Origin: Mycolicibacterium novocastrense
GTDB lineage: Bacteria > Actinomycetota > Actinomycetes > Mycobacteriales > Mycobacteriaceae
Direction: 5' to 3'
Assembly: GCF_001570485.1 (NCBI RefSeq)
Contig: NZ_BCTA01000069.1
Location: 186,001 to 250,000 of the forward strand
Length of the DNA: 64,000 nt
Position 1 is the first letter of the stretch. Each line of letters opens with the position of its first letter. The translations under genes and the position numbers were made by a program. The notes below the pieces were generated by a model that ran no database searches, was not told where the DNA came from, and was given only the letters and a program-made list of their open reading frames with translations. Positions 8,469 through 17,700 of the stretch are shown piece after piece.

Positions 8469-9835
8469 CCGCACGCTCGCAGTGTGGCGGCCACGTTGTC
8501 GAGCGCGATGCGTCCGGTCGGGCCCGCGTTGTTGGAGATCAGCGCGAACGTGAGCACCCGCCCGCTCGAGTCGGTGACGATGCCCGCCAGGGAGTTGGTT
8601 CCGGTCAGGGAGCCGGTCTTGGCCCGTAGGAAACCGGCGGCGGGCTTGACGATGGGGGTGTCCAGATAGCGGTTCGACAGTGTGCCGCTTCCCCCCGCGA
8701 TGGGCAGCAGGTCGACCAGGGGCCGCAGCTTGGGGTGGTCGTCTCCGGCCGCCGCCTGCACCACCTCGTCGAGCGTCTCGGCGGTGAGCCGGTCATCGAC
8801 GGACAACCCGCTGGAGTCGAAGATCCTCGCGCCGGTGATGTCGATACCGGCGTCGCCCAGGGCGTCGAGGACCGCGCGCGCGGCGCCGTCGAAGCTCTGC
8901 GGACGGTTTTGCGCCGCGGCGACCTCGCGCCCCATCGCCTCGGCCATCACGTTGTCCGAAGCGTTCATCATGTCGCGCAGACGCGATATCAGCGGCGGCG
9001 ACTGGACCGCACCGAGTTCCCTGCCGCCGCTCGCGCTACCGGGTGCCACGGCGACCTTCGCCGGGTCGATCTTCAGCGCCGCCGCGAGCGCCCGGCCGGC
9101 ATCCAACGCGGGTGTGCGGGACCGCGCCGAGTCGACGCTGACCGGTTGGGTGCGGCCGCCGTCGAGCATGACCGACTCCATCGGCGCGATGTCGCCGCCG
9201 TCGATGTCGAGCGGATCCCACCCCGGCGCCATCGTCGGCCCGCTGTAGGCGCTGGTGTCCACCTGCACGGAGGTCACCTCGATGCCGCTACCCCGGACCT
9301 GTTCGGCCAGGTCGTTGATGCGCGCGGCGTCCCGGTACCAGGTGTCCTCCCCGGCCGGCGCCGCCGAAAGCGTCGGGTCGCCGCCCCCCTTGAGCACCAC
9401 CACCCCGGGCCTGGAACCACTGAACACCCGCGTGGTGAGCCGGGCATCACGGTCCAGCGTCAGCAGAGCCGCGGCGGCGGTGAGCGACTTGTTCGTCGAC
9501 GCGGGCTGCATCGGCACGTCGGCGCGCTGCTCCCACAGCACCGCGTCGGTCAGCGCATCGGTGACGCGGCCGGTGAGGTCACCGAGATTCGGGTCGGCCA
9601 GCACGGGGGCCAGCTTGGCCGCCAGCAGGTCCGGGACAGGCCTGGGCGCCGAGTCGGCCACCGGTACGACACCGGGGTTCGCGGTTGCGGCCGGGGGCGT
9701 CGGCTTACCCGCAGAAGCTTCGGTCGACGGCCCCGCCGTCACCAGGGCAGCGACCAGCACGACCACGGCAACCAGCAGCAATACCGCCGCGCCGATGGCC
9801 ACGTGCGTGGATCGGCGCCACTGACCGGGCCGCAT
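8456..9835 (-). CDS. dacB: D-alanyl-D-alanine carboxypeptidase/endopeptidase (PBP4 family)
   Basis: Trims peptidoglycan peptides outside the membrane. It is 459 residues from the ATG at 9835, which follows AGGAGG closely; a TTG at 9850 gives five more residues. One N-terminal membrane segment (VAIGAAVLLLVAVVVLV) acts as an uncleaved anchor or signal. The three penicillin-binding motifs are present: STNK (SxxK), SDN (SxN) and KTGS. A long insertion between SxxK and SxN is typical of class C PBPs. It is the first gene of the minus-strand chain; 114 bases separate it from divergent ppa. Matches Rv3627c. Confidence 0.92.
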   Translation of the reverse strand: MRPGQWRRSTHVAIGAAVLLLVAVVVLVAALVTAGPSTEASAGKPTPPAATANPGVVPVADSAPRPVPDLLAAKLAPVLADPNLGDLTGRVTDALTDAVLWEQRADVPMQPASTNKSLTAAAALLTLDRDARLTTRVFSGSRPGVVVLKGGGDPTLSAAPAGEDTWYRDAARINDLAEQVRGSGIEVTSVQVDTSAYSGPTMAPGWDPLDIDGGDIAPMESVMLDGGRTQPVSVDSARSRTPALDAGRALAAALKIDPAKVAVAPGSASGGRELGAVQSPPLISRLRDMMNASDNVMAEAMGREVAAAQNRPQSFDGAARAVLDALGDAGIDITGARIFDSSGLSVDDRLTAETLDEVVQAAAGDDHPKLRPLVDLLPIAGGSGTLSNRYLDTPIVKPAAGFLRAKTGSLTGTNSLAGIVTDSSGRVLTFALISNNAGPTGRIALDNVAATLRACGCSA

Positions 9836-9949
9836 AATCCTCCTGCTCAAACCAGACCGCCCCCGTACAGCAGCGTATCCCTCGTTTAAGGTTGACCCGC
9901 GTTATCACCGGACGACCCAGACAAGAGCACAGGGCAAGGAGCCGCGGCC

Positions 9950-10435
9950 GTGCAGTTCGAGGTAGTGATCGAGATCCCCAAGGGTTCCCGCAACAAGTAC
10001 GAGGTGGACCACGAGAGCGGCCGGGTGAAGCTGGACCGCTACCTGTACACGTCGATGGCCTATCCGACCGATTACGGGTTCTTCGAGAACACCCTCGGTG
10101 AGGACGGCGACCCGCTCGACGCCCTGGTGTTGCTGCCCGAATCCGTGTTCCCCGGCTGCATCGTGGAGGTCCGCCCGGTGGCCATGTTCCGGATGACCGA
10201 CGAGGCCGGCGGCGACGACAAGGTCCTGTGCGTGCCCGCCGACGATCCGCGCTGGGAGCACATCGCAGACCTCGGCGACGTGCCTGCCTACGAGCTCGAG
10301 GCGATCAAGCACTTCTTCGTGCACTACAAGGATCTCGAACCGGGCAAGTACGTGAAGGCCGCCGACTGGGTCGGCCGCTCAGAGGCCGAGGCTGAGGTTC
10401 AGGCGTCGGTCGAGCGGTTCAACAAGGCCCACTGA
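9950..10435 (+). CDS. ppa: Inorganic pyrophosphatase (family I)
   Basis: Hydrolyses PPi to phosphate and so drives biosynthesis. The 161 residues agree with the mycobacterial enzyme. The metal-binding signature DGDPLDALV is readable at about residues 54-62, along with EIPKGSRNKYEVD near the N-terminus and a C-terminal AADW. The start is GTG at 9950 after an AAGGAGCC ribosome site, as in M. tuberculosis, where the protein starts VQFDV. Monocistronic. Confidence 0.97.
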   Translation: MQFEVVIEIPKGSRNKYEVDHESGRVKLDRYLYTSMAYPTDYGFFENTLGEDGDPLDALVLLPESVFPGCIVEVRPVAMFRMTDEAGGDDKVLCVPADDPRWEHIADLGDVPAYELEAIKHFFVHYKDLEPGKYVKAADWVGRSEAEAEVQASVERFNKAH

Positions 10436-10517
10436 ACGGATTTACGCGGGCGCTGATTTTTCCTCCCCGTAACACGACGTAACCCGGACGTTCTCCCCAC
10501 GACTGATTATTGCTGTC

Positions 10518-11039
10518 GTGTTGATGCATCAGGGAATCGGTCTCGAAGCGTTCAACGCGATGCCGATGCGCAGGGCCGTCCACGCCGTCTACGAATGCTG
10601 CTACAGCGTGCCCTTGTCCGCGGATCTGGCGCGCGGGCGACCGTACCCCGACCACGACACGCTGTTCCGTGAAGCCGATGCGCTGCTGTTCAGCCTCGGC
10701 GAGGACTCCATCGACACCATCCTGCAGGCCTACCCGGACATCGGGCGGCGGCCGGGCAGCGAGAAGTCGGCCGCTGAACAATGCGCGATCTGGTGTGACC
10801 AGCCCGAGATGATGGAGCGTCTGAGTCAGGCGTCGAAGCAATACCTCGAACACTTCGGCTTCGGGTTCGTGATGTTCGTCAACGGCTACGACGCCGAGCG
10901 GGTGCTGGCAACGATGCTCGACCGGATGCACAACGACATCGAGACCGAGCGAAAGATCGTCCGCAACGAGTTGGCCCGCATCAACCGAACCCGGCTGGAA
11001 CGCATGCTGGGACCCGAAGGCGGCTACGACAATTGGTGA
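10518..11039 (+). CDS. OHCU decarboxylase-like protein (2-oxo-4-hydroxy-4-carboxy-5-ureidoimidazoline decarboxylase family)
   Basis: The family converts OHCU to S-allantoin in urate breakdown. The 173-residue protein has the expected all-helical pattern: IGLEAFNAMP at the start, DADALLF-like central helix, the AYPDIGRRPG segment holding substrate residues, and FGFVMFVNG near the end. GTG at 10518 is used; ATG at 10524 is equally possible. No other urate-degradation gene is next to it, so the physiological role here is uncertain. It stands 82 bases after ppa and converges on a secreted protein gene. Confidence 0.75.
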   Translation: MLMHQGIGLEAFNAMPMRRAVHAVYECCYSVPLSADLARGRPYPDHDTLFREADALLFSLGEDSIDTILQAYPDIGRRPGSEKSAAEQCAIWCDQPEMMERLSQASKQYLEHFGFGFVMFVNGYDAERVLATMLDRMHNDIETERKIVRNELARINRTRLERMLGPEGGYDNW

Positions 11040-11052
11040 CGCGGCCGTCGCG

Positions 11053-11580
11053 CTAGGCGCCCTGCCAGTTCGTGATCGCCGCGGCCTGCTTCTGACCCAG
11101 CTCGGTCACCAGGTCGGCCGGTGCGGGATCGTTTGCGGGACCTTCGAATTCGATCGTCGTCGCGGTGTTGCCCTCGGTGAAGGTCAACACGGCCACGGAC
11201 TCGGTGCCGTCGCGCGAAGTACCGGTGACCATCGTTCCGCCGGTTCCCACGTCGACAGGTTGTGAGTGCTGGTTGGCGACGTCGGCGGCCGCGCCGTTCA
11301 GTGCAGCCGTAGCGGCCCCGGGATCGGCCAACACCAGGATGGTGGTCGTGATCTGGCGTGTGCCGCCCTCGCGGTGGGTGTACTCGGCCCTCACCCCGGG
11401 CTGCCCGTCGGGATCGATGGCCAGCGGCGCCGCCGCATAGGCCAACGAGTCGGTGATCGTGTTCGGATCGACCGGTAGCCTGCTGTAGTCATTGGATTGG
11501 GCTGTGGCCGAACCGATCCCGAGCGCTGCGGCGAATGTCGTCACCGCGATCGCACAGGACACCTTGAACGTCGTCGACAT
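11053..11580 (-). CDS. Predicted secreted protein of unknown function
   Basis: 175 residues from the ATG at 11580. An N-terminal signal peptide (TTFKVSCAIAVTTFAAALGIGSATAQ) is obvious, with a likely cleavage after ATA or ATAQ. The mature part of about 145 residues has an alternating beta/alpha pattern with no motif I recognise. The start overlaps the stop of the upstream small secreted gene by one base (TGATG), so the two are translationally coupled. A second ATG two codons upstream (11586) is possible. Confidence 0.65.
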   Translation of the reverse strand: MSTTFKVSCAIAVTTFAAALGIGSATAQSNDYSRLPVDPNTITDSLAYAAAPLAIDPDGQPGVRAEYTHREGGTRQITTTILVLADPGAATAALNGAAADVANQHSQPVDVGTGGTMVTGTSRDGTESVAVLTFTEGNTATTIEFEGPANDPAPADLVTELGQKQAAAITNWQGA

Positions 11581-11816
11581 CAGCATGGGTAGCACCCCCA
11601 TCCCCGCCAGCCATCGCGCCAGAACCAACCGGGACCGCATCCCATGTTCCCGGTCGTGCCCTGGCAGTCCAACGCCTGAACCCTCGGTTCGAGGGGCACC
11701 GCCGGGACAGGGGCGATCGGGTCGGGGGTCACCTGGGCGGCACCGGCGGACTGTGCCGTCACGAGCGGACCCAGGATCAACGTGCCTACGGCGACCGCCG
11801 TCGCGAACCTGTGCAT
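11580..11816 (-). CDS. Small secreted proline-rich, cysteine-containing protein
   Basis: 78 residues from the ATG at 11816, preceded by an AGGAGG site at about 11821-11827. Residues 1-26 form a signal peptide ending in SAGAAQ. The mature peptide begins with a proline-rich stretch (VTPDPIAPVPAVPLEP) and ends in a short segment with four cysteines and several Trp/Gly (LDCQGTTGNMGC ... GWGCYPC), suggesting two disulfides. No family was recognised. Its TGA shares a base with the ATG of the following secreted protein, so both are probably made and exported together. Confidence 0.6.
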   Translation of the reverse strand: MHRFATAVAVGTLILGPLVTAQSAGAAQVTPDPIAPVPAVPLEPRVQALDCQGTTGNMGCGPGWFWRDGWRGWGCYPC

Positions 11817-11922
11817 CGCATACCTCCTGATTCGGCAATTCTGTCGGTCACGGTACCGGGACAAACGCTCGGATCAGCGTGGTTTTCTCCATAAATCCGC
11901 TGGGCAGAGGCATGATTAGCCG

Positions 11923-13074
11923 ATGCGCGACAGCGTCCACGGCCACTGCGACAGTCGATTCGACAAGCTCGCCGACGCGTTGGCCGACGAGATCGCCAAG
12001 GGTGAGGAGTTGGGTGCCTCCATCGCCGTGGACATCGACGGCCAGTGCGTCGTCGACATCTGGGGCGGCCATGCCGACCGCGCCAAGACGACGCCATGGC
12101 ACCAAGACACCATCGTGAACTTCTGGTCCTGCACCAAGACCCTCACCGCGTTGGCGGCTCTGATCCTCGTCGACCGCGAACTGCTCGACCTCAAAGCCGC
12201 CGTCGCCGACTATTGGCCGGAGTTCGCGGCGAATGGCAAGCACGACATCGAGATTCGGCATCTGCTTGCCCACACATCCGGAGTGTCCGGCTGGGAGGCG
12301 CCGTTCGACCTCGAGGTCATGTACGACTGGGAGCGTTCGACCGGCCACCTGGCGGGCCAGGCGCCGTGGTGGCCCCCCGGCACGGCGTCGGGGTACCACG
12401 CGCTCAACTACGGCCACCTCATCGGCGAGGTGATCCGCCGCGTCACCGGCAAGTCGCTCAAGGAGTTCGTCCGTGACGAGATCGCCGCTCCCCTGGACGC
12501 CGATGTCCAGATCGGTGCGCGACCCGAGGACGACGACCGCATAGCCGAGCTCATCGCACCCCCGCCACTGGCCCTGCCTTACGACCTACTGCCACAAGAC
12601 CATCCGATGATCAAGACGTTCGGCACCATCCGGCCCGACCAGGATGTCGCCTCGATCGCCGAGACGATCGCGTGGCGGCGCGCCGACATCGGTGGCGCGA
12701 ACGGCCACGGCAACGCCCGCGGGCTGGCCCGTGCCCTGGCGCCGATTGCGTTGGGCGGCAAGGCCAACGGCGTGCAACTCCTCAGTCCGGCGACCATCGA
12801 TCTGATCTTCGAGGAACAGTCCCACGGCCTCGACCAGGTGCTCATGATCCCGCTGCGCTTCGGCGTCGGATTCGGGCTGCCGTGTCCCGAAAGCGTTCCC
12901 GCCATCCCGGAGGGCAGGATCTGCTGGTGGGGCGGCTGGGGCGGTTCGGCGATCGCGATGGATCTGGAGCGCCGCACGACGTTCGCCTACGTGATGAACC
13001 GGATGGGGCCGGGAACCACGGGAACCGAACGCACCAACCGATACGCCCGGCTGGTCTACGAGGCCTTGGCCTGA
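11923..13074 (+). CDS. Beta-lactamase-family serine hydrolase (EstB/LipP-like esterase)
   Basis: 383 residues of the class C beta-lactamase/esterase fold. The nucleophile motif SCTK (SxxK) is at about residues 69-72, the second motif is Tyr in YHALNYGHL, and a third-motif equivalent is in the C-terminal WWGGWGGSAIAMD segment. No signal peptide is seen, so it is probably a cytoplasmic esterase rather than a lactamase. M. tuberculosis has several such genes (LipP, LipL, LipE); which is closest was not determined. Its 3' end overlaps the convergent 13056-13448 gene by 19 bases. Confidence 0.8.
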   Translation: MRDSVHGHCDSRFDKLADALADEIAKGEELGASIAVDIDGQCVVDIWGGHADRAKTTPWHQDTIVNFWSCTKTLTALAALILVDRELLDLKAAVADYWPEFAANGKHDIEIRHLLAHTSGVSGWEAPFDLEVMYDWERSTGHLAGQAPWWPPGTASGYHALNYGHLIGEVIRRVTGKSLKEFVRDEIAAPLDADVQIGARPEDDDRIAELIAPPPLALPYDLLPQDHPMIKTFGTIRPDQDVASIAETIAWRRADIGGANGHGNARGLARALAPIALGGKANGVQLLSPATIDLIFEEQSHGLDQVLMIPLRFGVGFGLPCPESVPAIPEGRICWWGGWGGSAIAMDLERRTTFAYVMNRMGPGTTGTERTNRYARLVYEALA

Positions 13075-13448
13075 CTGCGCAATTCGAGGCTTCGCAGCAC
13101 CGCGCGCCCCAGCGCGTGCACATCCTCGCGCGGCGACACGGGCACGAGCGTGACGCCGTCGGCTACCTCGGCCGATGAGATGTCGGCGATCAGGCCGGCG
13201 AGACCGTCGACGGTGCCGGCGTAGCGCACGCCGTCGCCCGGTTCCAGCGCGTCGCGCACGGACCGGAAGTCGGCCGCGACAGCCACCGCGACGTCCAGGA
13301 TGACCGCGACCTCACCGTCGGCCCGCACCCGCGCGCGAACCCGCCGCGCATGCTGCAGGTCCTTGGCCGCGACGCGCACGGGCGGTGGGCCGCCGTCGGT
13401 CAGTTCATCCCAGCCACCGCCGGGGGCATCGGTCACGAAGAGGCGCAC
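13056..13448 (-). CDS. Conserved-type protein of unknown function
   Basis: 130 residues, GTG start at 13448. The composition is typical of the organism. The C-terminal half (RYAGTVDGLAGLIADI ... GVTLVPVSPREDV) faintly resembles the last barrel strands of luciferase-like flavin oxidoreductases, where a GTPEQVA-type strand is followed by a final helix, but the N-terminal flavin-binding part of that family is absent. It may be a stand-alone relic or a different small family. It converges with the serine hydrolase gene and shares 19 bases with it. Confidence 0.55.
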   Translation of the reverse strand: MRLFVTDAPGGGWDELTDGGPPPVRVAAKDLQHARRVRARVRADGEVAVILDVAVAVAADFRSVRDALEPGDGVRYAGTVDGLAGLIADISSAEVADGVTLVPVSPREDVHALGRAVLRSLELRSQAKAS

Positions 13449-13493
13449 ACGGCAAGGCTAGGAGATGGCTCGCGGGGTGATCGAGCGTTGCGC

Positions 13494-14501
13494 TCAGCGC
13501 GAATCCAACGATTTCGAGTTCTCGCCGGCCGCGTTCTTCACGTCGTGCACCCGAGTCTTGTACAGGCTGGCCGCGGTGGTGATGAGCAGCGTCACGATGA
13601 TCACGCCCAACGACAACAGGGTCGGGATCTCGGGCACCGGCACGTGCTCACCGCCGTTGATGAACGGCAACTCGTTCTCGTGCAACGCGTGCAGCAGCAG
13701 CTTGACGCCGATGAAGCCCAGGATGAACGCCAGGCCCTGCGACAGGTACACCAGCCGTTTGAGCAGATCACCCAGCAGGAAGTAGAGCTGACGCAAGCCC
13801 ATCAACGCGAACACGTTGGCGGTGAAGACCAGATACGGCTCCTGGGTGAGTCCGTAGATGGCGGGAATCGAGTCCAGCGCGAAGATCAGGTCCGTGGTGC
13901 CGAGCGCGACGATGACGAGGAACATCGGCGTCATCAACCGCTTGCCGTTCTCCTTCACCCACAGTTTCAGGCCGTCCCACGTGTCGGTCATGCTCAGGTG
14001 GTTGCGGGCGAATCTGACCACGATGTTGTCGCCGTCGTCCTCGTGGTCGGTGTCGCGGGCGAGGTTGATCGCCGTGTAGATGAGGAACGCGGCGAAGATG
14101 TAGAACACCCACGAGAACTGGTTGATGGCCACGGCGCCGAGCGCGATGAAGATGCCGCGGAAGATCAGCGCCAGGATGATGCCGACGAGAAGCGCCTGCT
14201 GCTGGTACTTCCTGGGCACGTTGAAGCTGGCCATGATGATCAGAAAGACGAACAGGTTGTCCACCGACAGGCTGTACTCGGTCAGCCAGCCCGCGAAGAA
14301 CTCGACGCCGTACTGGCTGCCGTGGAAGAACCAGGTCCAGATCCCGAATGCGATGGCCAGGCTCACGTAGATGGTCAGCGCGGTCCCGGTCTCCCGCTTC
14401 GACGGTTCGTGCGGCCGCCGGCCGATCACGACGACGTCGAACAGCAGGATGGCGATCGTCACGCTGAGCGTGATGACCCATTCGAGGGTGGAAACGTTCA
14501 C
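13494..14501 (-). CDS. TerC-family integral membrane protein (likely Mn2+ exporter)
   Basis: 335 residues from the GTG at 14501, which follows a GGAGG site at 14510-14506. The longer open frame upstream is not protein-like. Eight or so hydrophobic segments are visible. The family acid motifs are present: FDVVVIGRR near the N-terminus, SLSVDNLFVFL, and TDLIFALDSIPAI. TerC/Alx/MeeF-type proteins in other bacteria are linked to manganese efflux, and this gene has a yybP-ykoY Mn2+ riboswitch in its leader, which supports that role. No other tellurite-resistance gene is nearby. Confidence 0.88.
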   Translation of the reverse strand: MNVSTLEWVITLSVTIAILLFDVVVIGRRPHEPSKRETGTALTIYVSLAIAFGIWTWFFHGSQYGVEFFAGWLTEYSLSVDNLFVFLIIMASFNVPRKYQQQALLVGIILALIFRGIFIALGAVAINQFSWVFYIFAAFLIYTAINLARDTDHEDDGDNIVVRFARNHLSMTDTWDGLKLWVKENGKRLMTPMFLVIVALGTTDLIFALDSIPAIYGLTQEPYLVFTANVFALMGLRQLYFLLGDLLKRLVYLSQGLAFILGFIGVKLLLHALHENELPFINGGEHVPVPEIPTLLSLGVIIVTLLITTAASLYKTRVHDVKNAAGENSKSLDSR

Positions 14502-14505
14502 TGAA

Positions 14506-14530
14506 CCTCCGGTCGTCAAAACGCCGGAGG
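14506..14530 (-). promoter_or_regulatory. Shine-Dalgarno-sequestering hairpin (expression platform of the Mn2+ riboswitch)
   Basis: On the minus strand CCTCCGG (14530-14524) can pair with CCGGAGG (14512-14506), with an 11-base loop. The right arm contains the GGAGG that lies five bases before the terC GTG. The left arm is the same strand that closes P1 of the aptamer. The two pairings exclude each other: ligand-stabilised P1 would free the ribosome site (ON), and its absence would bury it (OFF). Confidence 0.75.
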
Positions 14531-14636
14531 TCTCTTCCACCGCCACGATTGCTCGTGTCGGCCCGCAGCACCGGTCGTCCGATGACGGCCGACGTGATGA
14601 CGACACCGCGGCGAAGGAATACTCCCCTCCGCAGGC
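14522..14636 (-). promoter_or_regulatory. yybP-ykoY (Mn2+) riboswitch aptamer upstream of terC
   Basis: Reading the minus strand from about 14636 to 14522: CGGAGG (14631-14626) can pair with CCTCCG (14530-14525) to close the P1 helix. Just inside are the family signatures: GGGGAGTA (loop L1) at 14627-14620 overlapping P1, CGTCATCACG around 14602-14593 (loop L3), and GAGACCTCC at 14534-14526 on the 3' side. These three blocks plus the closing helix, placed immediately before a terC gene, fit the manganese riboswitch (Rfam RF00080) consensus as I recall it. A covariance-model hit was not run. Confidence 0.85.
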
Positions 14637-14791
14637 GATTCTGCCAGGTACTGGCGAATGACCGGAAGCCGGGGAATTCAAACCTCCCGCCGCGGCCTTT
14701 TCGAAGCTCGGCGCGCGGTGTTCAAAATCGTGATCGCGACGCCGCGTGCGGCTCGGGCGGCACCGGGCTTCGGCTGAGTAGCTTTGTAGCC

Positions 14792-17700
14792 GTGACTGGG
14801 GAGTTGCGGCAGGAGATCCCACCTGAATATCTGTTGTCCCCGCTCGCGCCGGAGCCGCGCACGCTCATCGACATCCTCTACGAGACCGCCGGGCGCTACC
14901 CGGAGGCGCCCGCGATCGATGACGGCGACGTCCAGCTGACGTATGCCGAACTGATCACCGACATCGAGGACAGCGTGCGGTGGCTGGCCGCGCGTGGCAT
15001 CGGCCGCGGCGACCGGATCGGCATCCGGATGCCGTCGGGGAGTTACGCGCTCTACGTCGCGATCCTCGCCGTTTTGGCCACCGGCGCCGCCTATGTTCCC
15101 GTGGACGCCGACGATCCCGAGGAGCGGGCCGAGCTGGTGTTCGCCGAAGCCAACGTCGTGGCGGTCATCACCGGAGCCGGGCTGTCGCGCGGGCCGGGGT
15201 CCTCCCGGGGGTGGCGGGCCGCGGCGCCGCTGGGCCGGGACGACGCGTGGATCATCTTCACGTCCGGCTCCACCGGCACACCCAAGGGCGTCGCGGTCAC
15301 CCACCGCAGCGCGGCCGCGTTCGTCGACGCGGAGGCACAGTTGTTCCTGCAGGACAACCCGATCGGGCCCGGTGACCGGGTGCTGGCAGGGCTGTCGGTG
15401 GCGTTCGACGCGTCGTGTGAAGAGATGTGGCTGGCCTGGCGCCACGGCGCCTGCCTGGTACCTGCTCCGCGGTCGATGGTGCGCAGCGGTATGGACCTGG
15501 GGCCGTGGCTGGTGGCACGCGACATCACGGTGGTCTCGACCGTGCCGACGCTGGCCGCGTTGTGGCCCGCCGAGGCGCTCGAGGCGGTGCGGCTGCTGAT
15601 CTTCGGGGGCGAGGCGTGCCCGCCGGAGTTGGCCGACCGGCTCGCCGTCGACGGCCGGGAGGTGTGGAACACCTACGGGCCCACCGAGGCGACGGTGGTG
15701 GCGTGCGCCGCCCGGTTGTCGGGAGGTGACCCGGTAAGCATCGGGCTGCCGCTGGCCGGGTGGGACCTGGCCGTCGTCGACGCCGAAGGCGAACCGGTGC
15801 CGTACGGCGCGGTGGGCGAGCTGGTGATCGGCGGCGTGGGACTGGCCCGCTACCTCGACCCCGACAAGGATTCCGAGAAGTACGCGGCGATGCCGACGCT
15901 CGGCTGGAAGCGCGCCTACCGCAGCGGGGACCTGGTGCGGCTGGAGCCCGACGGGCTCTACTTCGTGGGCCGCGCCGACGATCAGGTCAAGGTCGGCGGG
16001 CGGCGCATCGAACTCGGCGAGGTCGACACCGCGCTGGTCAATCTTCCTGGGGTGAGCGGCGGCGCGGCCGCGGTCCGCCGCACCGCCGGGGGCACGCCCC
16101 TTCTGGTCGGCTACATAGCGAGTGCTGACCCGACGTTCGATCTGGCCAAGGCGCGGGTGTCGCTGGCCGAGACGTTGCCCGCGGCGCTGGTGCCGCGGCT
16201 GGTCCTGGTCGACGAACTCCCGACCCGCACCTCCGGCAAGGTCGACCGCGACGCGCTGCCGTGGCCGGTGGACGTCGGTGACGGCGACGGGGCCGGGCTC
16301 TCCGGGACGATGGGTTGGCTCGCCGGTCTGTGGCGCGATGTGCTGGCCGCGCCGGTGGACGGGCCAGAAGCCGACTTCTTCGCACTCGGCGGGGGCTCGT
16401 TGTCGGCGGCGCAACTGGTTGCCGCCTTGCGGCGGCGCCACCCGCAGGTGACCGTCGCCGACCTGTACGACCACCCACGGCTCGGGTCGCTCGCGGGTTT
16501 CCTCGACGAGCTCGATCCGCCGCCGCAGGTACGTCCGCGCACGGTGAGGCCGACGTCGCGCCTGGCGCAGGCCGCGCAGGTGGCGTTGTCGCTGCCGCTG
16601 GCCACGTTGACCGGGCTGCAGTGGGTGGTCTGGCTGGCGTTGGCCAACAACGTGCTGGCCGGGTTCGTCCCGTGGACCGCACCGCTGAACTGGTGGTGGG
16701 TCGGCGTGGGCTTCGTCCTGTTCGTCACGCCGTTGGGCCGGATGGGTATCGCGGCGCTGTGCGCCCGGCTTCTCCTGGACGGGTTGGCGCCGGGCACCTA
16801 CCGGCGAGGCGGGCCGGAGCACCTGAGGGTGTGGCTGGCAGAACGTCTCGCCGAGGCAGGTGGCGCCGAAAACCTCGCGGGCGCACCGTGGTTGGTGTAC
16901 TACGCCCGCGCACTGGGCAACAAGGTCGGCAAGGGCGTGGATCTGCACTCGACCCCACCGGTGACCGGCATGCTCAAGCTCGGCCACCGCAGCTCGGTCG
17001 AACCCGAGGTCGACCTGTCCGGCCACTGGGTCGACGGCGACCTCTTCCACGTCGGGCCGATCACCGTCGGCAACGACGCCACGATCGGCGCCCGGACAAC
17101 CCTGCTGCCCGGCGCCGTCGTCGGCAAGAACGCCGATGTGGCGCCCGGTTCCGGTGTCGTCGGCAAGGTGAAGAACGGTCAGTTCTGGAAGGGCTCACCC
17201 GCGGTGAAGTCCGGCAAGGCCCGTCACCCCTGGCCCGAGCACCGCCCGCCCCGGGCGCCGCTGTGGGTAGCCGTCTACGGCGTCACCTCGATCGTTCTGG
17301 CAGGGTTGCCGTTGCTCGCGATCGCGGCCGGGCTCGCCGTGATCGGTTACGGTGTGCGCCATACGGATTCGGTGACGGCCGCGATCGCGCCCGCGGCGTT
17401 GTGGACTCCGGCGGCGACATTGGTCGCCGCGCTGATGTACGCGGCGTTGACTGTGGTCGGGGTGCGTCTGCTCTCGCTGGGGTTACGCGAGGGGTATCAC
17501 CCGGTGCGCAGCCGTACGGGATGGCAGATCTGGGCCACCGAACGGCTGATGGACGCCGTGCGCACCTATCTGTTCCCGGTGTATGCGAGCCTGCTCACAC
17601 CGGTGTGGCTGCGAGCGCTGGGCGCGAAAGTCGGTCGCGGAACCGAGATCTCGACAGCACTGTTCACACCCAAGTTCACCGTCGTCGAGGACGGCGCCTT

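Noticed and set aside
14678..17050. 790-codon open frame on the minus strand
   Set aside because: It lies entirely opposite the Pls-like synthetase; the Arg/Gln/His-rich, motif-free product is a GC-rich shadow frame.
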